Shown: positions 25,697 to 34,641, counted from the first letter of the stretch. The stretch: DNA of 64,000 nucleotides from Bacillus timonensis (GCF_004799755.1 NZ_SLUB01000005.1:94625-158624), one strand, 5' to 3'. Made by a program: numbers and translations. The notes: generated by a model from the sequence alone, not told the origin.

Positions 25697-26452
25697 TTGA
25701 AATATTTTATTATCACTGGTACATCTAGGGGATTGGGAGAATCCATGGTAAAACAAATTATGGACAAGAATCATACCTTATTTTGTATCTCAAGAAAACA
25801 AAACAATGAATTAAAAGAAATGGCGTTTGAAAAAGGAATCAATCTTTATTACTTTTCTTGTGACCTCCATAAAACGGAAGAAATTGAAAAAGTGATGGAA
25901 CGAATTTTTTCATCTATTGATTTTTCAAACGCAGAAGGCATCTACTTAGTTAACAATGCTGGAACGATTGATCCGATTAAGCCGATTGGAAAGGCGAGTC
26001 CGAGAGAAATAACGGAAAGTATTCATGTCAATCTGTTGGCTCCAATGATAGTAAGTTCTTATTTTATTCGACATACAGCAACGTTCGCGACTCAAAAGGT
26101 GATTGTGAATATTTCATCAGGTGCTGCTAACCGTGCAAGACACGGATGGACTGCATACTCTACGTCAAAAGCAGGAATTGATATGTTCACAAAATCAGTT
26201 GGTTTTGAGCAAGAGGTCGCTGAGCACCCAGTGACCATGATTTCCTTTTCACCTGGTGTCATGGATACAGAAATGCAAGAGGTGATCCGAAAATCAAAGA
26301 AGGAGGATTTCACTGAGGTCGAGCAATTTATTGAATTCAATGAGAAGGGCATGCTAAGATCGCCTGATTTTGTTGCTAGTGTAATCCTTGACCTAATCCT
26401 TAATCAAGAATTAATCAATGGTCATGTCTATGATATAAAATCATACGTATAA
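25697..26452 (+). CDS. Short-chain dehydrogenase, YueD/sepiapterin-reductase-like
   Basis: A 251-residue classical SDR with TGTSRGLG as the NADP-binding glycine motif, NNAG, the catalytic ISSG Ser, and YSTSK with Tyr/Lys. The C-terminus FSPGVMDTEMQ and the shape resemble B. subtilis YueD (benzil reductase) and sepiapterin reductases. The physiological substrate is unknown. The TTG at 25697 is chosen because GGGAG is 8 bases upstream; the TTG at 25682 precedes that site. A hairpin terminator follows. Confidence 0.85.
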   Translation: MKYFIITGTSRGLGESMVKQIMDKNHTLFCISRKQNNELKEMAFEKGINLYYFSCDLHKTEEIEKVMERIFSSIDFSNAEGIYLVNNAGTIDPIKPIGKASPREITESIHVNLLAPMIVSSYFIRHTATFATQKVIVNISSGAANRARHGWTAYSTSKAGIDMFTKSVGFEQEVAEHPVTMISFSPGVMDTEMQEVIRKSKKEDFTEVEQFIEFNEKGMLRSPDFVASVILDLILNQELINGHVYDIKSYV

Positions 26453-26456
26453 AACG

Positions 26457-26484
26457 ATAGCCCCCTTTAAGAGGGGTTATTTTT
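26457..26484 (+). terminator. Terminator after the SDR gene
   Basis: ATAGCCCC / GGGGTTAT arms with loop CTTTAAGA, then a T-run. Confidence 0.7.
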
Positions 26485-26548
26485 ATGATCGTTTCATAGA
26501 CGATTAGAAGGGGCGGAATTATAATGGAGAAAGAGGGGGAGAGGTAAA

Positions 26549-27499
26549 ATGGAACAAATAAGAGTAGGAGTCATTGGTCTTGGAGCTATTGGAGAAAGAC
26601 TTATCCAAGGCTTTAACGCCAATAAATATACAACCGTTCAAGCGGTCGTTGATACGGATAAAGAGCGTGCTTCAAAGATGGCAGAAAAGCTTGGTGGGAT
26701 TAACTGGTACAATCATCACATGAAAATGCTGGCGGAAGAGGAATTGGATTTAGTTTATGTAGCTGTTCCACCAAAATATCATCATGCCGTTACTATGGAT
26801 GTCATTGAAAAAGGGGTTCATGTGTTATGTGAAAAACCTCTCGCGAATTCGGTTGAAGAGGCTAAGGAAATGTTCGAAAAAGCTGAGCAAGCCGGAATCA
26901 TTCATGCTATGAATTTCCCGCTGAACTATAGTAGTCCAGCAAACACGTTTGATCAGATGATTAAAGAAGGATACATAGGACAATTACGTAAACTAGAACT
27001 TTCGATGAATTTCCCTAACTGGCCACGTCTCTGGCAGCAGAATGATTGGGTGGCGGGTCGTGAACAAGGTGGTTTTGTCTTGGAGGTAGGGGTTCATTTT
27101 ATTCAATTAACCCAACGTATTTTTGGTTCCATTACACATATAAATAGCCGGTTAGAACTTCCTAAGGATACGACCAAATGTGAAACCGGCGTTATTGCCT
27201 CATTAGCATTAGCAAATCGAACACCATTCTTAATCAATGGCATGAGTCAGATTGCTGGTACAGAGCGAATTGCCTATACGGCTTACGGTACGGAAGGGAG
27301 CCTTTCACTAATCGATTGGGGGACCCTTAAAGGTGGTAAGCTAGGTGAGGAGATCCATTCGATAGAAAATGAAAAGGAAGACACCTCAACCCTTATAGAC
27401 AATCTCGTTGCTGCAATTGCGGGGAAAGAAAGTCACCTATATACATTTAAGGATGGATATGAGGCACAGATCATATTAGAAAAACTTAGAGATAAATAA
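26549..27499 (+). CDS. Gfo/Idh/MocA-family NAD(P)-dependent oxidoreductase
   Basis: 316 residues. The N-terminal Rossmann fold has VGVIGLGAIGERLIQGF, followed by LDLVYVAVPPKYHHAVTMDVIEKGVHVLCEKPLANS with the family EKP lysine. The C-terminal alpha/beta domain contains GGFVLEVGVHFIQLTQRIFG with the conserved His. It probably acts on a sugar, inositol or related polyol. GAGAGG precedes the ATG. It is monocistronic, ending at a shared terminator. Confidence 0.88.
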   Translation: MEQIRVGVIGLGAIGERLIQGFNANKYTTVQAVVDTDKERASKMAEKLGGINWYNHHMKMLAEEELDLVYVAVPPKYHHAVTMDVIEKGVHVLCEKPLANSVEEAKEMFEKAEQAGIIHAMNFPLNYSSPANTFDQMIKEGYIGQLRKLELSMNFPNWPRLWQQNDWVAGREQGGFVLEVGVHFIQLTQRIFGSITHINSRLELPKDTTKCETGVIASLALANRTPFLINGMSQIAGTERIAYTAYGTEGSLSLIDWGTLKGGKLGEEIHSIENEKEDTSTLIDNLVAAIAGKESHLYTFKDGYEAQIILEKLRDK

Positions 27500-27503
27500 A
27501 AAC

Positions 27504-27541
27504 AAAAAGCTCCCACCGATCTGACGGCGGGAGTCTCTTTT
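27504..27541. terminator. Bidirectional terminator
   Basis: CTCCCACCG / CGGCGGGAG arms with flanking A-run and T-run (AAAAAG ... CTCTTTTT), between the converging oxidoreductase and binding-protein genes. Confidence 0.8.
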
Positions 27542-28512
27542 TACTTTGCCATGTATTTTTCAATATCATCAAGCATGAGATTAGCTGCTAGAACACCACC
27601 TGCAGTGTTCCAAATAGGGTCACTTACTTTGTGTACATTACCTTCCTTCACCGCATTTAATCCCTTCCAAAGCGGATTATTAATCCATTCTTCCTCAACC
27701 TTAGTTGCTTCGCCATTACCTGTTTCATAGGTGAAGTAGAAGATGACATCCCCATCCATTAATGGAATCTTTTCTTGATCAACTTCTCGAGCAAATTGAT
27801 CATTTTGGTCTTGCGCAAATAAATCAACCTGTTGCTGTGGACGCTTCAAGCCTAATTGTTCAAAAATAACTCCTGAGAAAGAATCTGTATAATAAATCCG
27901 AGTTCGACCTTCCATAAAACGGACAACAGAAACTTCAGTATCCGTATTAATATTCTCTTTAACGCTATTTAAATGGTCGTTAAAATCAGCGAGAACTTTC
28001 TTTCCTACTTCCTCTTTATTAATTGCTTTCGAATAGAGGGTAAAGTTCTTTTGCCAATCCCCACGTAAGTCTTCAGCAAAAACAGTTGGAGCAATCGATT
28101 TTAATTGCTCATAAATCTTTTCCTGACGCATTTTATTCCCGATAATTAAATCAGGCTCGAGTGCGGCAATTGCTTCAATATTAACATTGCTTTCTTCACC
28201 AACAACTTTGACACCTTCCATTTGATCCTCAATATGAGCATACCAAGGATCTCCTATCCAAGAACGAACAGCTCCAACAGGCGTAACTCCCATTGCAAGT
28301 AAGGCTTCTGTGCCTTCATTTGTTAAAACAACTATTCGTTTTGGATCTTTGTTAATCGGTGTTGAACCCATCGCATGTTCAACTGTATATGTATTAGGAC
28401 TTTCAACTGCCTTATTCTTGTCGGTATTATCTGCAGCTCCACAAGCAGCCAATACTAGTGAAAATACAGCCAACGTAAGAAATCCAAGATAAGTTTTCTT
28501 TCTAAAATTCAT
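27541..28512 (-). CDS. Iron-siderophore ABC transporter binding lipoprotein
   Basis: A 323-residue periplasmic-binding-protein-like lipoprotein of the FecB/FhuD class. It has the lipobox LVLAACGAA (Cys at about 23), KDPKRIVVLTNEGTEALLAMGVTPVGA and ALEPDLIIGNKMRQEKIYEQLKSIAPTV. It captures ferric hydroxamate-type siderophores at the cell surface, as B. subtilis YfiY does for schizokinen and arthrobactin. It is transcribed away from the permease genes, with Fur boxes in the shared intergenic region. The ATG has AGGAGG upstream. Confidence 0.92.
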   Translation of the reverse strand: MNFRKKTYLGFLTLAVFSLVLAACGAADNTDKNKAVESPNTYTVEHAMGSTPINKDPKRIVVLTNEGTEALLAMGVTPVGAVRSWIGDPWYAHIEDQMEGVKVVGEESNVNIEAIAALEPDLIIGNKMRQEKIYEQLKSIAPTVFAEDLRGDWQKNFTLYSKAINKEEVGKKVLADFNDHLNSVKENINTDTEVSVVRFMEGRTRIYYTDSFSGVIFEQLGLKRPQQQVDLFAQDQNDQFAREVDQEKIPLMDGDVIFYFTYETGNGEATKVEEEWINNPLWKGLNAVKEGNVHKVSDPIWNTAGGVLAANLMLDDIEKYMAK

Positions 28513-28531
28513 TATGTATCCTCCTGTTAAT

Positions 28532-28546
28532 TGATAATGATTTTCA
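28532..28546. promoter_or_regulatory. Fur box 1 (binding-protein side)
   Basis: TGATAATGATTTTCA, one mismatch from the 7-1-7 Fur consensus TGATAATNATTATCA. It lies just downstream of the predicted minus-strand promoter (TTGACT, 17 bases, TATTAT, read on the minus strand at about 28585-28556). Confidence 0.85.
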
Positions 28547-28593
28547 TTTACTTATGATAATAAAGTGATTTGAAATGTAAGTCAATATAAATT

Positions 28594-28608
28594 TGAGAAT
28601 GATTTTCA
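28594..28608. promoter_or_regulatory. Fur box 2
   Basis: TGAGAATGATTTTCA, two mismatches from the 7-1-7 consensus, between the two divergent promoters. Confidence 0.85.
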
Positions 28609-28614
28609 TTCCAT

Positions 28615-28629
28615 TGACAATCATTCTCA
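28615..28629. promoter_or_regulatory. Fur box 3 overlapping the permease-operon promoter
   Basis: TGACAATCATTCTCA overlaps the plus-strand TTGACA (28614-28619), which is followed 17 bases later by TAGACT (28637-28642). Repression by Fe-Fur would block RNA polymerase directly. The predicted leader to the first permease is about 150 bases. Confidence 0.82.
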
Positions 28630-28797
28630 TTTCCAATAGACTAAAAGAGAAATAAACTACTAACTTTCTTGTCTTTAACACAATGATGCAAGGACACATG
28701 GAAGATGTATAACATTACAAAAAACACCTAATATTAACATAAACATGTTTACCCAAAGTCATACATGTCTTTTAACTATTCAAGGAGTATTAAATAA

Positions 28798-29802
28798 ATG
28801 GTTTTAAAATCAAATCAAGCGAAGTTTACAGGACTTGTTCTCGGAATCTTAGTATTGCTATTATCGATATGTGCAAGCATTGTTTATGGATATACTGATA
28901 CATCTTGGAAAATGGCATACGAAACGTTTACAGCTTATAATGGCTCGAACGAACACATTATCATTGAAACCATTCGACTCTCACGTGCCCTCATTGCTGC
29001 AGCTGTTGGAGCGAGTTTAGGAATAGCAGGAGCACTTATGCAAGCCCTAACGAAGAATCCATTAGCATCACCAGGAATATTTGGAGTCAATGCTGGAGCG
29101 GGTTTTTTTATTGTCGCGGCTGTATCTATTTTCTCAATCAACTCCTTACACGCTTTTACCTGGGTGGCTTTTTTAGGGGCTGCGGTTGCAGCGTTTATCG
29201 TTTATTTCATTGGATCATTTGGGCGGGAAGGCCTCACCCCCATGAAATTAACATTAGCGGGTGCAGCGATTGCTGCCATGTTTTCTTCCTTCACACAAGG
29301 ATTGCTCGTCATTGATGAGATGGCACTAGACCAAGTATTATTCTGGCTTGCAGGCTCCATTCAAGGAAGAAAGCTCGAAATGCTCACAAGTGTTCTTCCC
29401 TATTTAGGAGTGGCTTGGGTCGCATCATTGCTCTTAGCGAATAAAATCAATATCTTATCAATGGGTGAAGATGTCGCAAAAGGACTTGGACAGCGAACAG
29501 GTACAGTTAAGCTATTAACAGCTATAACGATCATCCTGTTAGCTGGTGGGGCAGTAGCCGTTGCAGGACCAATTGGGTTTATCGGTATTGTCATTCCACA
29601 TCTTGCGCGGGCTTTGGTCGGTATTGACCATCGTTGGATTCTTCCATTTAGCGGTATTCTTGGTGGAGTATTACTACTATTAGCAGATATCTCGGCTCGG
29701 TATATCGTCATGCCTGAAGAGGTGCCTGTAGGTGTTATGACGGCCCTAATTGGAACACCTTTCTTTATCTATGTAGCGAGGAAGGGGTTTCATAAAGCAT
29801 GA
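28798..29802 (+). CDS. FecCD-type iron-siderophore ABC permease 1
   Basis: 334 residues with about ten membrane segments and the BtuC/FecCD signatures RLSRALIAAAVGASLGIAGA, MQALTKNPLASPGIFGVNAG, GPIGFIGIVIPHLARALVG and EVPVGVMTALIGTPFFIYV. It forms a heterodimer with the next gene. AAGGAG precedes the ATG by 11 bases. The pair corresponds to YfiZ/YfhA-type permeases. Confidence 0.94.
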   Translation: MVLKSNQAKFTGLVLGILVLLLSICASIVYGYTDTSWKMAYETFTAYNGSNEHIIIETIRLSRALIAAAVGASLGIAGALMQALTKNPLASPGIFGVNAGAGFFIVAAVSIFSINSLHAFTWVAFLGAAVAAFIVYFIGSFGREGLTPMKLTLAGAAIAAMFSSFTQGLLVIDEMALDQVLFWLAGSIQGRKLEMLTSVLPYLGVAWVASLLLANKINILSMGEDVAKGLGQRTGTVKLLTAITIILLAGGAVAVAGPIGFIGIVIPHLARALVGIDHRWILPFSGILGGVLLLLADISARYIVMPEEVPVGVMTALIGTPFFIYVARKGFHKA

Positions 29803-30857
29803 ACAAATATAGAGCCATTCGTATGGGTAAAAAGGGAAAAATCTCATTTTTGATTGATAATAAAGCACTTGTTACGTTTTTTATTTTAATAGCAATTGCA
29901 ATAATCTTGTTTTTAATAAGTACGGGTCTTGGAGAAATGAAGATTGACCCTATTACAGTTGTAAAAACACTATTTGGATATGGAACCCGAATGGAGCAAT
30001 TGGTCGTAACATCATTTCGTTTGCCACGAATTATCATTGCCTTTTTAGTAGGTATGGCGCTGGCGGTTGCGGGGAGTATTTTACAAGGAATTATTCGAAA
30101 TCCACTTGCCTCACCAGATATTTTAGGCATTACAGGTGGTGCGTCTGTTGCAGTAGTTGCTTTTTTAGCATATTTCTCAAATTCAAGTAATGCGTTAACC
30201 GTAAGTATTAAATGGATGCCAGTTGCTGCATTTGTTGGTGCAACTATTATTGCTTTTTTAGTATACGTTTTGGCTTGGAAGAATGGAGTTTCCCCTATAC
30301 GACTTGTATTAATAGGAATTGGGGTTTCTGCCCTCACACAAGCTTTGACAACAACATTTATGGTAATGGGACCGATTTATCAAGCAAGCCAGGCGAATAT
30401 CTGGATTACCGGGACTGTAAATGGGTCAACATGGGCAAATGTACAAATTCTAAGTCCTGTTGTCATTCTTTTAGTAATCATCTGCATGATGCTTGCACGT
30501 AACTTAAACATTCAAGAGCTAGGAGAAGAACTTGCAACGGGTGTTGGAAGTGATGTACAGAAGCAACGATTTCTCTTATTGCTCGCAAGTACAGCATTAA
30601 CAGGAAGTGCAGTAGCTTTTGCCGGTGGGATCGGTTTTGTTGGATTAATGGCACCCCATATGGCACGAAGATTAGTTGGTTCAGCCTTTGGTGCATTGAT
30701 CCCAACTGCAGCACTACTAGGGGGAATCCTCGTGATGTTAGCAGATTTAATTGGTAGGACTGTATTTTCACCAACGGAAGTTCCAGTTGGCGTATTTACG
30801 GCTGCAATAGGAGCACCATATTTTATTTATTTACTTTATAAGAGTAGAAATAGCTAG
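29799..30857 (+). CDS. FecCD-type iron-siderophore ABC permease 2
   Basis: 352 residues of the same fold as its partner: RLPRIIIAFLVGMALAVAGS, LQGIIRNPLASPDILGITGG, GGIGFVGLMAPHMARRLVG and EVPVGVFTAAIGAPYFIYLL. The start overlaps the previous stop in ATGA, with GGAAGGGG upstream, so translation is coupled. It has an N-terminal basic cytoplasmic tail before the first membrane segment. Confidence 0.94.
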   Translation: MNKYRAIRMGKKGKISFLIDNKALVTFFILIAIAIILFLISTGLGEMKIDPITVVKTLFGYGTRMEQLVVTSFRLPRIIIAFLVGMALAVAGSILQGIIRNPLASPDILGITGGASVAVVAFLAYFSNSSNALTVSIKWMPVAAFVGATIIAFLVYVLAWKNGVSPIRLVLIGIGVSALTQALTTTFMVMGPIYQASQANIWITGTVNGSTWANVQILSPVVILLVIICMMLARNLNIQELGEELATGVGSDVQKQRFLLLLASTALTGSAVAFAGGIGFVGLMAPHMARRLVGSAFGALIPTAALLGGILVMLADLIGRTVFSPTEVPVGVFTAAIGAPYFIYLLYKSRNS

Positions 30858-30934
30858 GGACTATTTACTATTGACAAACTCCAGTTCTGGCAGCTGTAGA
30901 TTTTATAACATAGATTTGTAAGGGGGCGAACTTG

Positions 30935-31744
30935 ATGAATGCATTGAAGACGGAAAACTTGACTTTATCATACGGGGACTCCATTATCATCGAAGACTTA
31001 CATCTTGAGTTACCAAAAGGTGAAATCACTGTTTTTATAGGTGGAAATGGATGTGGAAAATCAACCTTGCTGCGTTCTTTAGCAAGACTTCTAAAGCCAA
31101 AACAAGGAGCTGTTCTTTTAGAAGGCGAGGCGATTGCAAAGCTAGCAACAAAAGAAGTTGCAAAAAAGCTTGCGATTCTCCCACAAGGACCTATCGCTCC
31201 TGAAGGACTGACCGTCCTCCAGTTGGTCAAACAAGGTCGTTACCCTTATCAAAACTGGCTTAAGCAATGGACTGAAGAAGATGAAAAAATCGTTAAACAT
31301 GCCCTAGAGGCTACCAATATGACAGATTTTGCCGAGCGAACCGTCGATTCACTCTCAGGTGGGCAACGCCAACGGGCTTGGATTGCGATGACACTTGCTC
31401 AGCAAACCGATATTATTTTACTTGATGAACCAACCACCTATCTTGATATGACGCATCAAATTGAGATTCTCGACCTTTTATTTGAATTGAACGAAACTGA
31501 AAAACGGACGATCATTATGGTTTTACATGACTTGAATTTAGCATGTCGCTATGCTCATCATATTGTAGCGATAAAGGACAAACAAATATATGGGCAGGGC
31601 AAGCCAGAGTATGTCGTAAATGGCAGCCTTGTCAAAGATGTGTTTGGAATGGATTGTGAAATTGCCGTTGATCCGTTGTTCGGAACACCTCTATGCATCC
31701 CGCACGGCAAAGGACGACGTCTATTAGATAGGATAGGAGTATAA
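30935..31744 (+). CDS. yusV: Iron-siderophore ABC transporter ATPase (YusV/FecE-like)
   Basis: A 269-residue ATPase with Walker [10 protein letters not shown] (about 36-44), signature [17 protein letters not shown], Walker [13 protein letters not shown] and the H-loop [14 protein letters not shown]. It is most like YusV, the B. subtilis ATPase shared by several siderophore permeases. The ATG at 30935 has AGGGGG 8 bases upstream. It is followed by the FhuF-like gene and yusU, and yusU is also beside yusV in B. subtilis. Confidence 0.93.
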   Translation: MNALKTENLTLSYGDSIIIEDLHLELPKGEITVFIGGNGCGKSTLLRSLARLLKPKQGAVLLEGEAIAKLATKEVAKKLAILPQGPIAPEGLTVLQLVKQGRYPYQNWLKQWTEEDEKIVKHALEATNMTDFAERTVDSLSGGQRQRAWIAMTLAQQTDIILLDEPTTYLDMTHQIEILDLLFELNETEKRTIIMVLHDLNLACRYAHHIVAIKDKQIYGQGKPEYVVNGSLVKDVFGMDCEIAVDPLFGTPLCIPHGKGRRLLDRIGV

Positions 31745-31746
31745 CG

Positions 31747-32553
31747 ATGTCAAACCTCCTTTTGAAAACAGAAATCGAACAATTAAAGGAATTCCGTTTT
31801 AGTGACAGACAATTTCAATCAAGCCTATCAAGGCCTGTGATTGAGCTTTGTGATGAGAAAATCATAAAACAGTATTTAGACAATGTCGGAAAAAAGATAG
31901 CAGCGCCAGATAAACGTGTAGCTGCATCCATGTTCATGAAACGTTATGGATTTTTCGCAGTCCTTAATTTGTTTGCAATGACGGTATTCAACAAGCGATT
32001 AAATGTATCATTGGCCAACATCTCATTGGAAACAAGTGAAGAAGAGAAGATATGGTATTGGAATCCGAAGTTTTATTTCACAGATCTTCAGACCGTGTCA
32101 GCACCATCCGATTCACGAGATAAATGGCGAGACGATTCACTTCGCGCTATTTTTCATGATCACATCCATGAAGTCATAATGACTCTAACAACACACTCGG
32201 GATTATCGAAAAAGGTTCTTTGGGAAAATGTTGCCATCTATGTATATTGGCTCTATGAATCTGTATTAACAAAACCAAAATTTGATGATAAACGAGAGAT
32301 TATTCAAGAGGATTTTGAGTATATTGTCAAGCGAGCAGAAGGGGAATTATTCGGCCCGATTGCATTCAACCCTTTATCGCGATATTTGGGTGTAAAGGCA
32401 TATCGACCTGAATACGACCAAAACATCCGCACAAGGAAAACATGCTGTCTTTACTATAAGACAACAAGTAACGGAGACCGCTGTAAAACTTGTCCGTTAA
32501 ATTGCAAAATAGGAGATAAATCAGATGAATCAAAAAATAGAAGAACAAGTTGA
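31747..32553 (+). CDS. FhuF-like siderophore ferric reductase ((2Fe-2S) protein)
   Basis: 268 residues. The C-terminus has RKTCCLYYKTTSNGDRCKTCPLNC, the CCxxY...CxxC iron-sulfur motif of FhuF proteins (four Cys ligands), after an IucA/IucC-like helical body (SMFMKRYGFFAVLNLFAMTVFNKRLN). It probably reduces Fe3+ in the imported siderophore to release iron in the cytoplasm. The start is 2 bases after the ATPase stop, with GGAG upstream. Its last 29 bases overlap yusU. Confidence 0.85.
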   Translation: MSNLLLKTEIEQLKEFRFSDRQFQSSLSRPVIELCDEKIIKQYLDNVGKKIAAPDKRVAASMFMKRYGFFAVLNLFAMTVFNKRLNVSLANISLETSEEEKIWYWNPKFYFTDLQTVSAPSDSRDKWRDDSLRAIFHDHIHEVIMTLTTHSGLSKKVLWENVAIYVYWLYESVLTKPKFDDKREIIQEDFEYIVKRAEGELFGPIAFNPLSRYLGVKAYRPEYDQNIRTRKTCCLYYKTTSNGDRCKTCPLNCKIGDKSDESKNRRTS

Positions 32554-32773
32554 TGGATTGCTAGAAAAATATACAGAGCTTTTACTTGGTGAAAGTTCAC
32601 CTGAGTTAAAGGAAAAAGTAAAGCTTTGGTCACTTTATATGCACATTTCAAAATCAATGCCACCACTCGCTCAGCACTGGAACCAAACCTATCCAGATGC
32701 TAAAGAGGGCATCAAGGAGATCATTGCAGAAATTAAAACATTAAATGAAGCACATCGTTCAAAAAATAAGTAA
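32525..32773 (+). CDS. yusU: YusU family protein (DUF2573)
   Basis: 82 residues, helical and acidic (EEQVDGLLEKYTELLLGESSPELKEKVKLWSLYMHISKSMPPLAQHW). It matches DUF2573/YusU, unknown function, conserved next to yusV. The ATG has a good GGAG (TAGGAGATAAATCAG) inside the end of the upstream gene. It ends at a strong bidirectional terminator. Position in a Fur-regulated operon suggests a role in iron uptake, but this is only context. Confidence 0.85.
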   Translation: MNQKIEEQVDGLLEKYTELLLGESSPELKEKVKLWSLYMHISKSMPPLAQHWNQTYPDAKEGIKEIIAEIKTLNEAHRSKNK

Positions 32774-32808
32774 GAGATGAGCGCCTTTTCGCGCTTCATC
32801 TCTTTTTT
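32772..32808. terminator. Bidirectional terminator (yusU and coat genes)
   Basis: AAGAGATGAGCGC / GCGCTTCATCTCTT with a 6-base loop and T/A runs on both sides, between converging genes. Confidence 0.88.
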
Positions 32809-32809
32809 C

Positions 32810-33163
32810 TTACTGGAGGTTGGTATGGTCTGGAAACTGTGTCGTTGTATAATTATAAAACTGTTGTAGCTTTTGTTGAACTTTTTGTGTTTCGGCTTCC
32901 TCAAGCTTATACCAGCCATTTTTGAACATGAGATTATAGAGATCTCTTTGACAATCCTGTGTTTCATTAAAAATGGAACGGATATCCTCATATAATCCAT
33001 CATGACTCATTTCATTTAACGCAGTGCTATAAGCGGCTGTCATATATTTTTCAGTTGCCAACATGTCGTTGATAAAATCACGATCATTCATTTGTGGTGT
33101 CTTTGGTACACTCGTTTTCGGATTTTTCACCTGGTTTTGATTTTGATTCATTTGCTGATTCAT
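32810..33163 (-). CDS. CotF-family spore coat protein
   Basis: A 117-residue helical protein. The Asn/Gln-rich N-terminus is followed by a CotF-type domain (MNDRDFINDMLATEKYMTAAYSTALNEMSHDGLYEDIRSIFNETQDCQRDLYNLMFKNGWYKLEEA). Such proteins form part of the spore coat and resemble a ferritin-like two-helix unit. It is second in a two-gene minus-strand operon, 13 bases after its partner, with GGGGGC upstream of the ATG. Confidence 0.85.
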   Translation of the reverse strand: MNQQMNQNQNQVKNPKTSVPKTPQMNDRDFINDMLATEKYMTAAYSTALNEMSHDGLYEDIRSIFNETQDCQRDLYNLMFKNGWYKLEEAETQKVQQKLQQFYNYTTTQFPDHTNLQ

Positions 33164-33176
33164 TTATGTAGCCCCC

Positions 33177-33506
33177 TTATTGCATTTGCTGGCTTTGAAT
33201 TTGGCCTTGGTTTGGTTGCTGTGGCTGTTGACCTGTATGCTTTTGCATATGATCTAAAATTTGGCGATAGTGGCGCTCGTGCATTTGACAAGCTTTTTCT
33301 AACGCTTGTGAGATTTCAGACATCTGACATTGACTTGCATAAAAGTGCGCCTTTTTTAACGCCAAAAGATTCCACGACATCATATCGGTTAAATACAACA
33401 GATCTTTCGACGTAATAACCGCAGGAGCTTCAGACATTTGCGGTCCCTTTGGCGTATAAAAAGGTTGCTGTTGCTGTTGCTGCTGTTGTGATTGCTGTTG
33501 TTGCAT
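33177..33506 (-). CDS. yusN: CotF-like spore coat protein (YusN-like)
   Basis: 109 residues with poly-Gln at both ends (QQQQSQQQQQQQQ) and a central helical CotF-like part (VITSKDLLYLTDMMSWNLLALKKAHFYASQCQMSEISQALEKACQMHERHY). It sits beside fadM, as B. subtilis yusN does. The CAG/CAA run (TTGCTG on the plus strand) is repetitive and may vary in length by slippage. AGGAGGG precedes the ATG. Confidence 0.8.
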   Translation of the reverse strand: MQQQQSQQQQQQQQPFYTPKGPQMSEAPAVITSKDLLYLTDMMSWNLLALKKAHFYASQCQMSEISQALEKACQMHERHYRQILDHMQKHTGQQPQQPNQGQIQSQQMQ

Positions 33507-33558
33507 ATGAAAACCCTCCTTATCCTATTTTCGCTATTAGGATGCCATTAAAACGTTT

Positions 33559-33577
33559 TTGTATGCAATGCATACAA
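33559..33577. promoter_or_regulatory. Palindromic operator-like site upstream of fadM
   Basis: TTGTATGC-AAT-GCATACAA, a perfect 8-bp inverted repeat. The form is like GntR-family operators. It lies between the divergent coat gene and fadM, 128 bases before the fadM start. Confidence 0.55.
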
Positions 33578-33583
33578 TAGTAC

Positions 33584-33597
33584 TGTAAGCGGTTAAT
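33584..33597. promoter_or_regulatory. Possible cre (CcpA) site upstream of fadM
   Basis: TGTAAGCGGTTAAT, close to the Bacillus cre consensus TGWAANCGNTNWCA. It has the central CG and the complete left arm, with deviations on the right arm. Confidence 0.5.
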
Positions 33598-33704
33598 ATT
33601 TTTTTTAGATGTATATTCAAGTCGAAATAAACGTGATAAACTAGATGTGAAATTAAGAGATTTATAGAAAAGCAACTAGAGTACGTTTCGAGGGGGAACT
33701 TGGA

Positions 33705-34622
33705 ATGGAACACGTTTTACGAAACTTCTTTTTATTTTTATCAAAAAATAAAGCGTTTACAAAACTTGCGAGAAAATATGGCTTACGCTTTGGTGCTGCA
33801 CGATTTGTCGCCGGGGAAACAATCGATTTAGCCGTAAGAAAAATAAAAGAGCTAAATGCAAAGGGACTCGCGGTCACCATTGATTATCTAGGTGAATTTG
33901 TGGATAGTATTGAAGAAGCAAATATGATGGCTGACGGCTCCATCGAGGCAATAAAAGCAATTGGTCGAGAAAAACTGAATGCACAGCTTTCCTTAAAAAT
34001 GACCTCCATGGGATTGGATATTTCAGATGAAGTTGTGTTGAATAATATGCAGAGAATCCTTGATGTTGCAAAAGAAAATAATGTATTTGTTACAATCGAT
34101 ATGGAGGATTACTCCAGATGTGAAAAGACGATCGAAATCTTTAAAGAACTTCGTAAAGATTACGACAATGTAGGAACAGTGATTCAAGCGTATTTATATC
34201 GGACTGTAAAGGATATTGAAGACTTAAATAAATTCAATCCTAATCTTCGCCTTGTTAAGGGTGCCTATAAGGAGTCTCCGGAAGTAGCATACCCGGAGAA
34301 GAAGGATGTGGACGAAAACTTTAAGAAAATCATTAAAATGCATCTTTTAAATGGAAACTATACAGCAATTGCTTCACACGATGAGGCGATCATTCAATAT
34401 ACAAAGGAATTAGTAAAGGAACATAATATCAGCCGTGACCAATTTGAATTCCAAATGCTATATGGGATTCGTTCTGAACGCCATGAGGAACTTGTGAAAG
34501 AAGGCTATACGATGCGGGTGTATGTACCGTATGGAACGGACTGGTATGGATATTTCATGAGACGTCTTGCAGAACGCCCTGCGAATGTAGCATTTGTTTT
34601 GAAGGGTGTATTTGGGAAGTAG
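33705..34622 (+). CDS. fadM: Proline dehydrogenase (FadM/PutB type)
   Basis: A 305-residue FAD enzyme oxidising L-proline to pyrroline-5-carboxylate. It has a (beta/alpha)8 barrel with VTIDYLGEFVDS, VFVTIDMEDYSRCEKTIEIF, RLVKGAYKESPEVAYP and the C-terminal substrate-binding block YVPYGTDWYGYFMRRLAERPANV. It corresponds to B. subtilis FadM (YusM), located beside fadN-fadA-fadE. No P5C dehydrogenase gene is nearby. GAGGGGG precedes the ATG by 10 bases. Confidence 0.92.
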   Translation: MEHVLRNFFLFLSKNKAFTKLARKYGLRFGAARFVAGETIDLAVRKIKELNAKGLAVTIDYLGEFVDSIEEANMMADGSIEAIKAIGREKLNAQLSLKMTSMGLDISDEVVLNNMQRILDVAKENNVFVTIDMEDYSRCEKTIEIFKELRKDYDNVGTVIQAYLYRTVKDIEDLNKFNPNLRLVKGAYKESPEVAYPEKKDVDENFKKIIKMHLLNGNYTAIASHDEAIIQYTKELVKEHNISRDQFEFQMLYGIRSERHEELVKEGYTMRVYVPYGTDWYGYFMRRLAERPANVAFVLKGVFGK

Positions 34623-34641
34623 GGTGTTTGAAAAATGGTAA

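Noticed and set aside
29765..30337. Minus-strand ORF of 190 codons opposite the second siderophore permease
   Set aside because: Antisense to a clear FecCD gene, no ribosome binding site, low-complexity composition.
33440..33500. Microsatellite as a mobile or regulatory repeat
   Set aside because: It is simply the Gln-codon run at the N-terminus of the coat protein.
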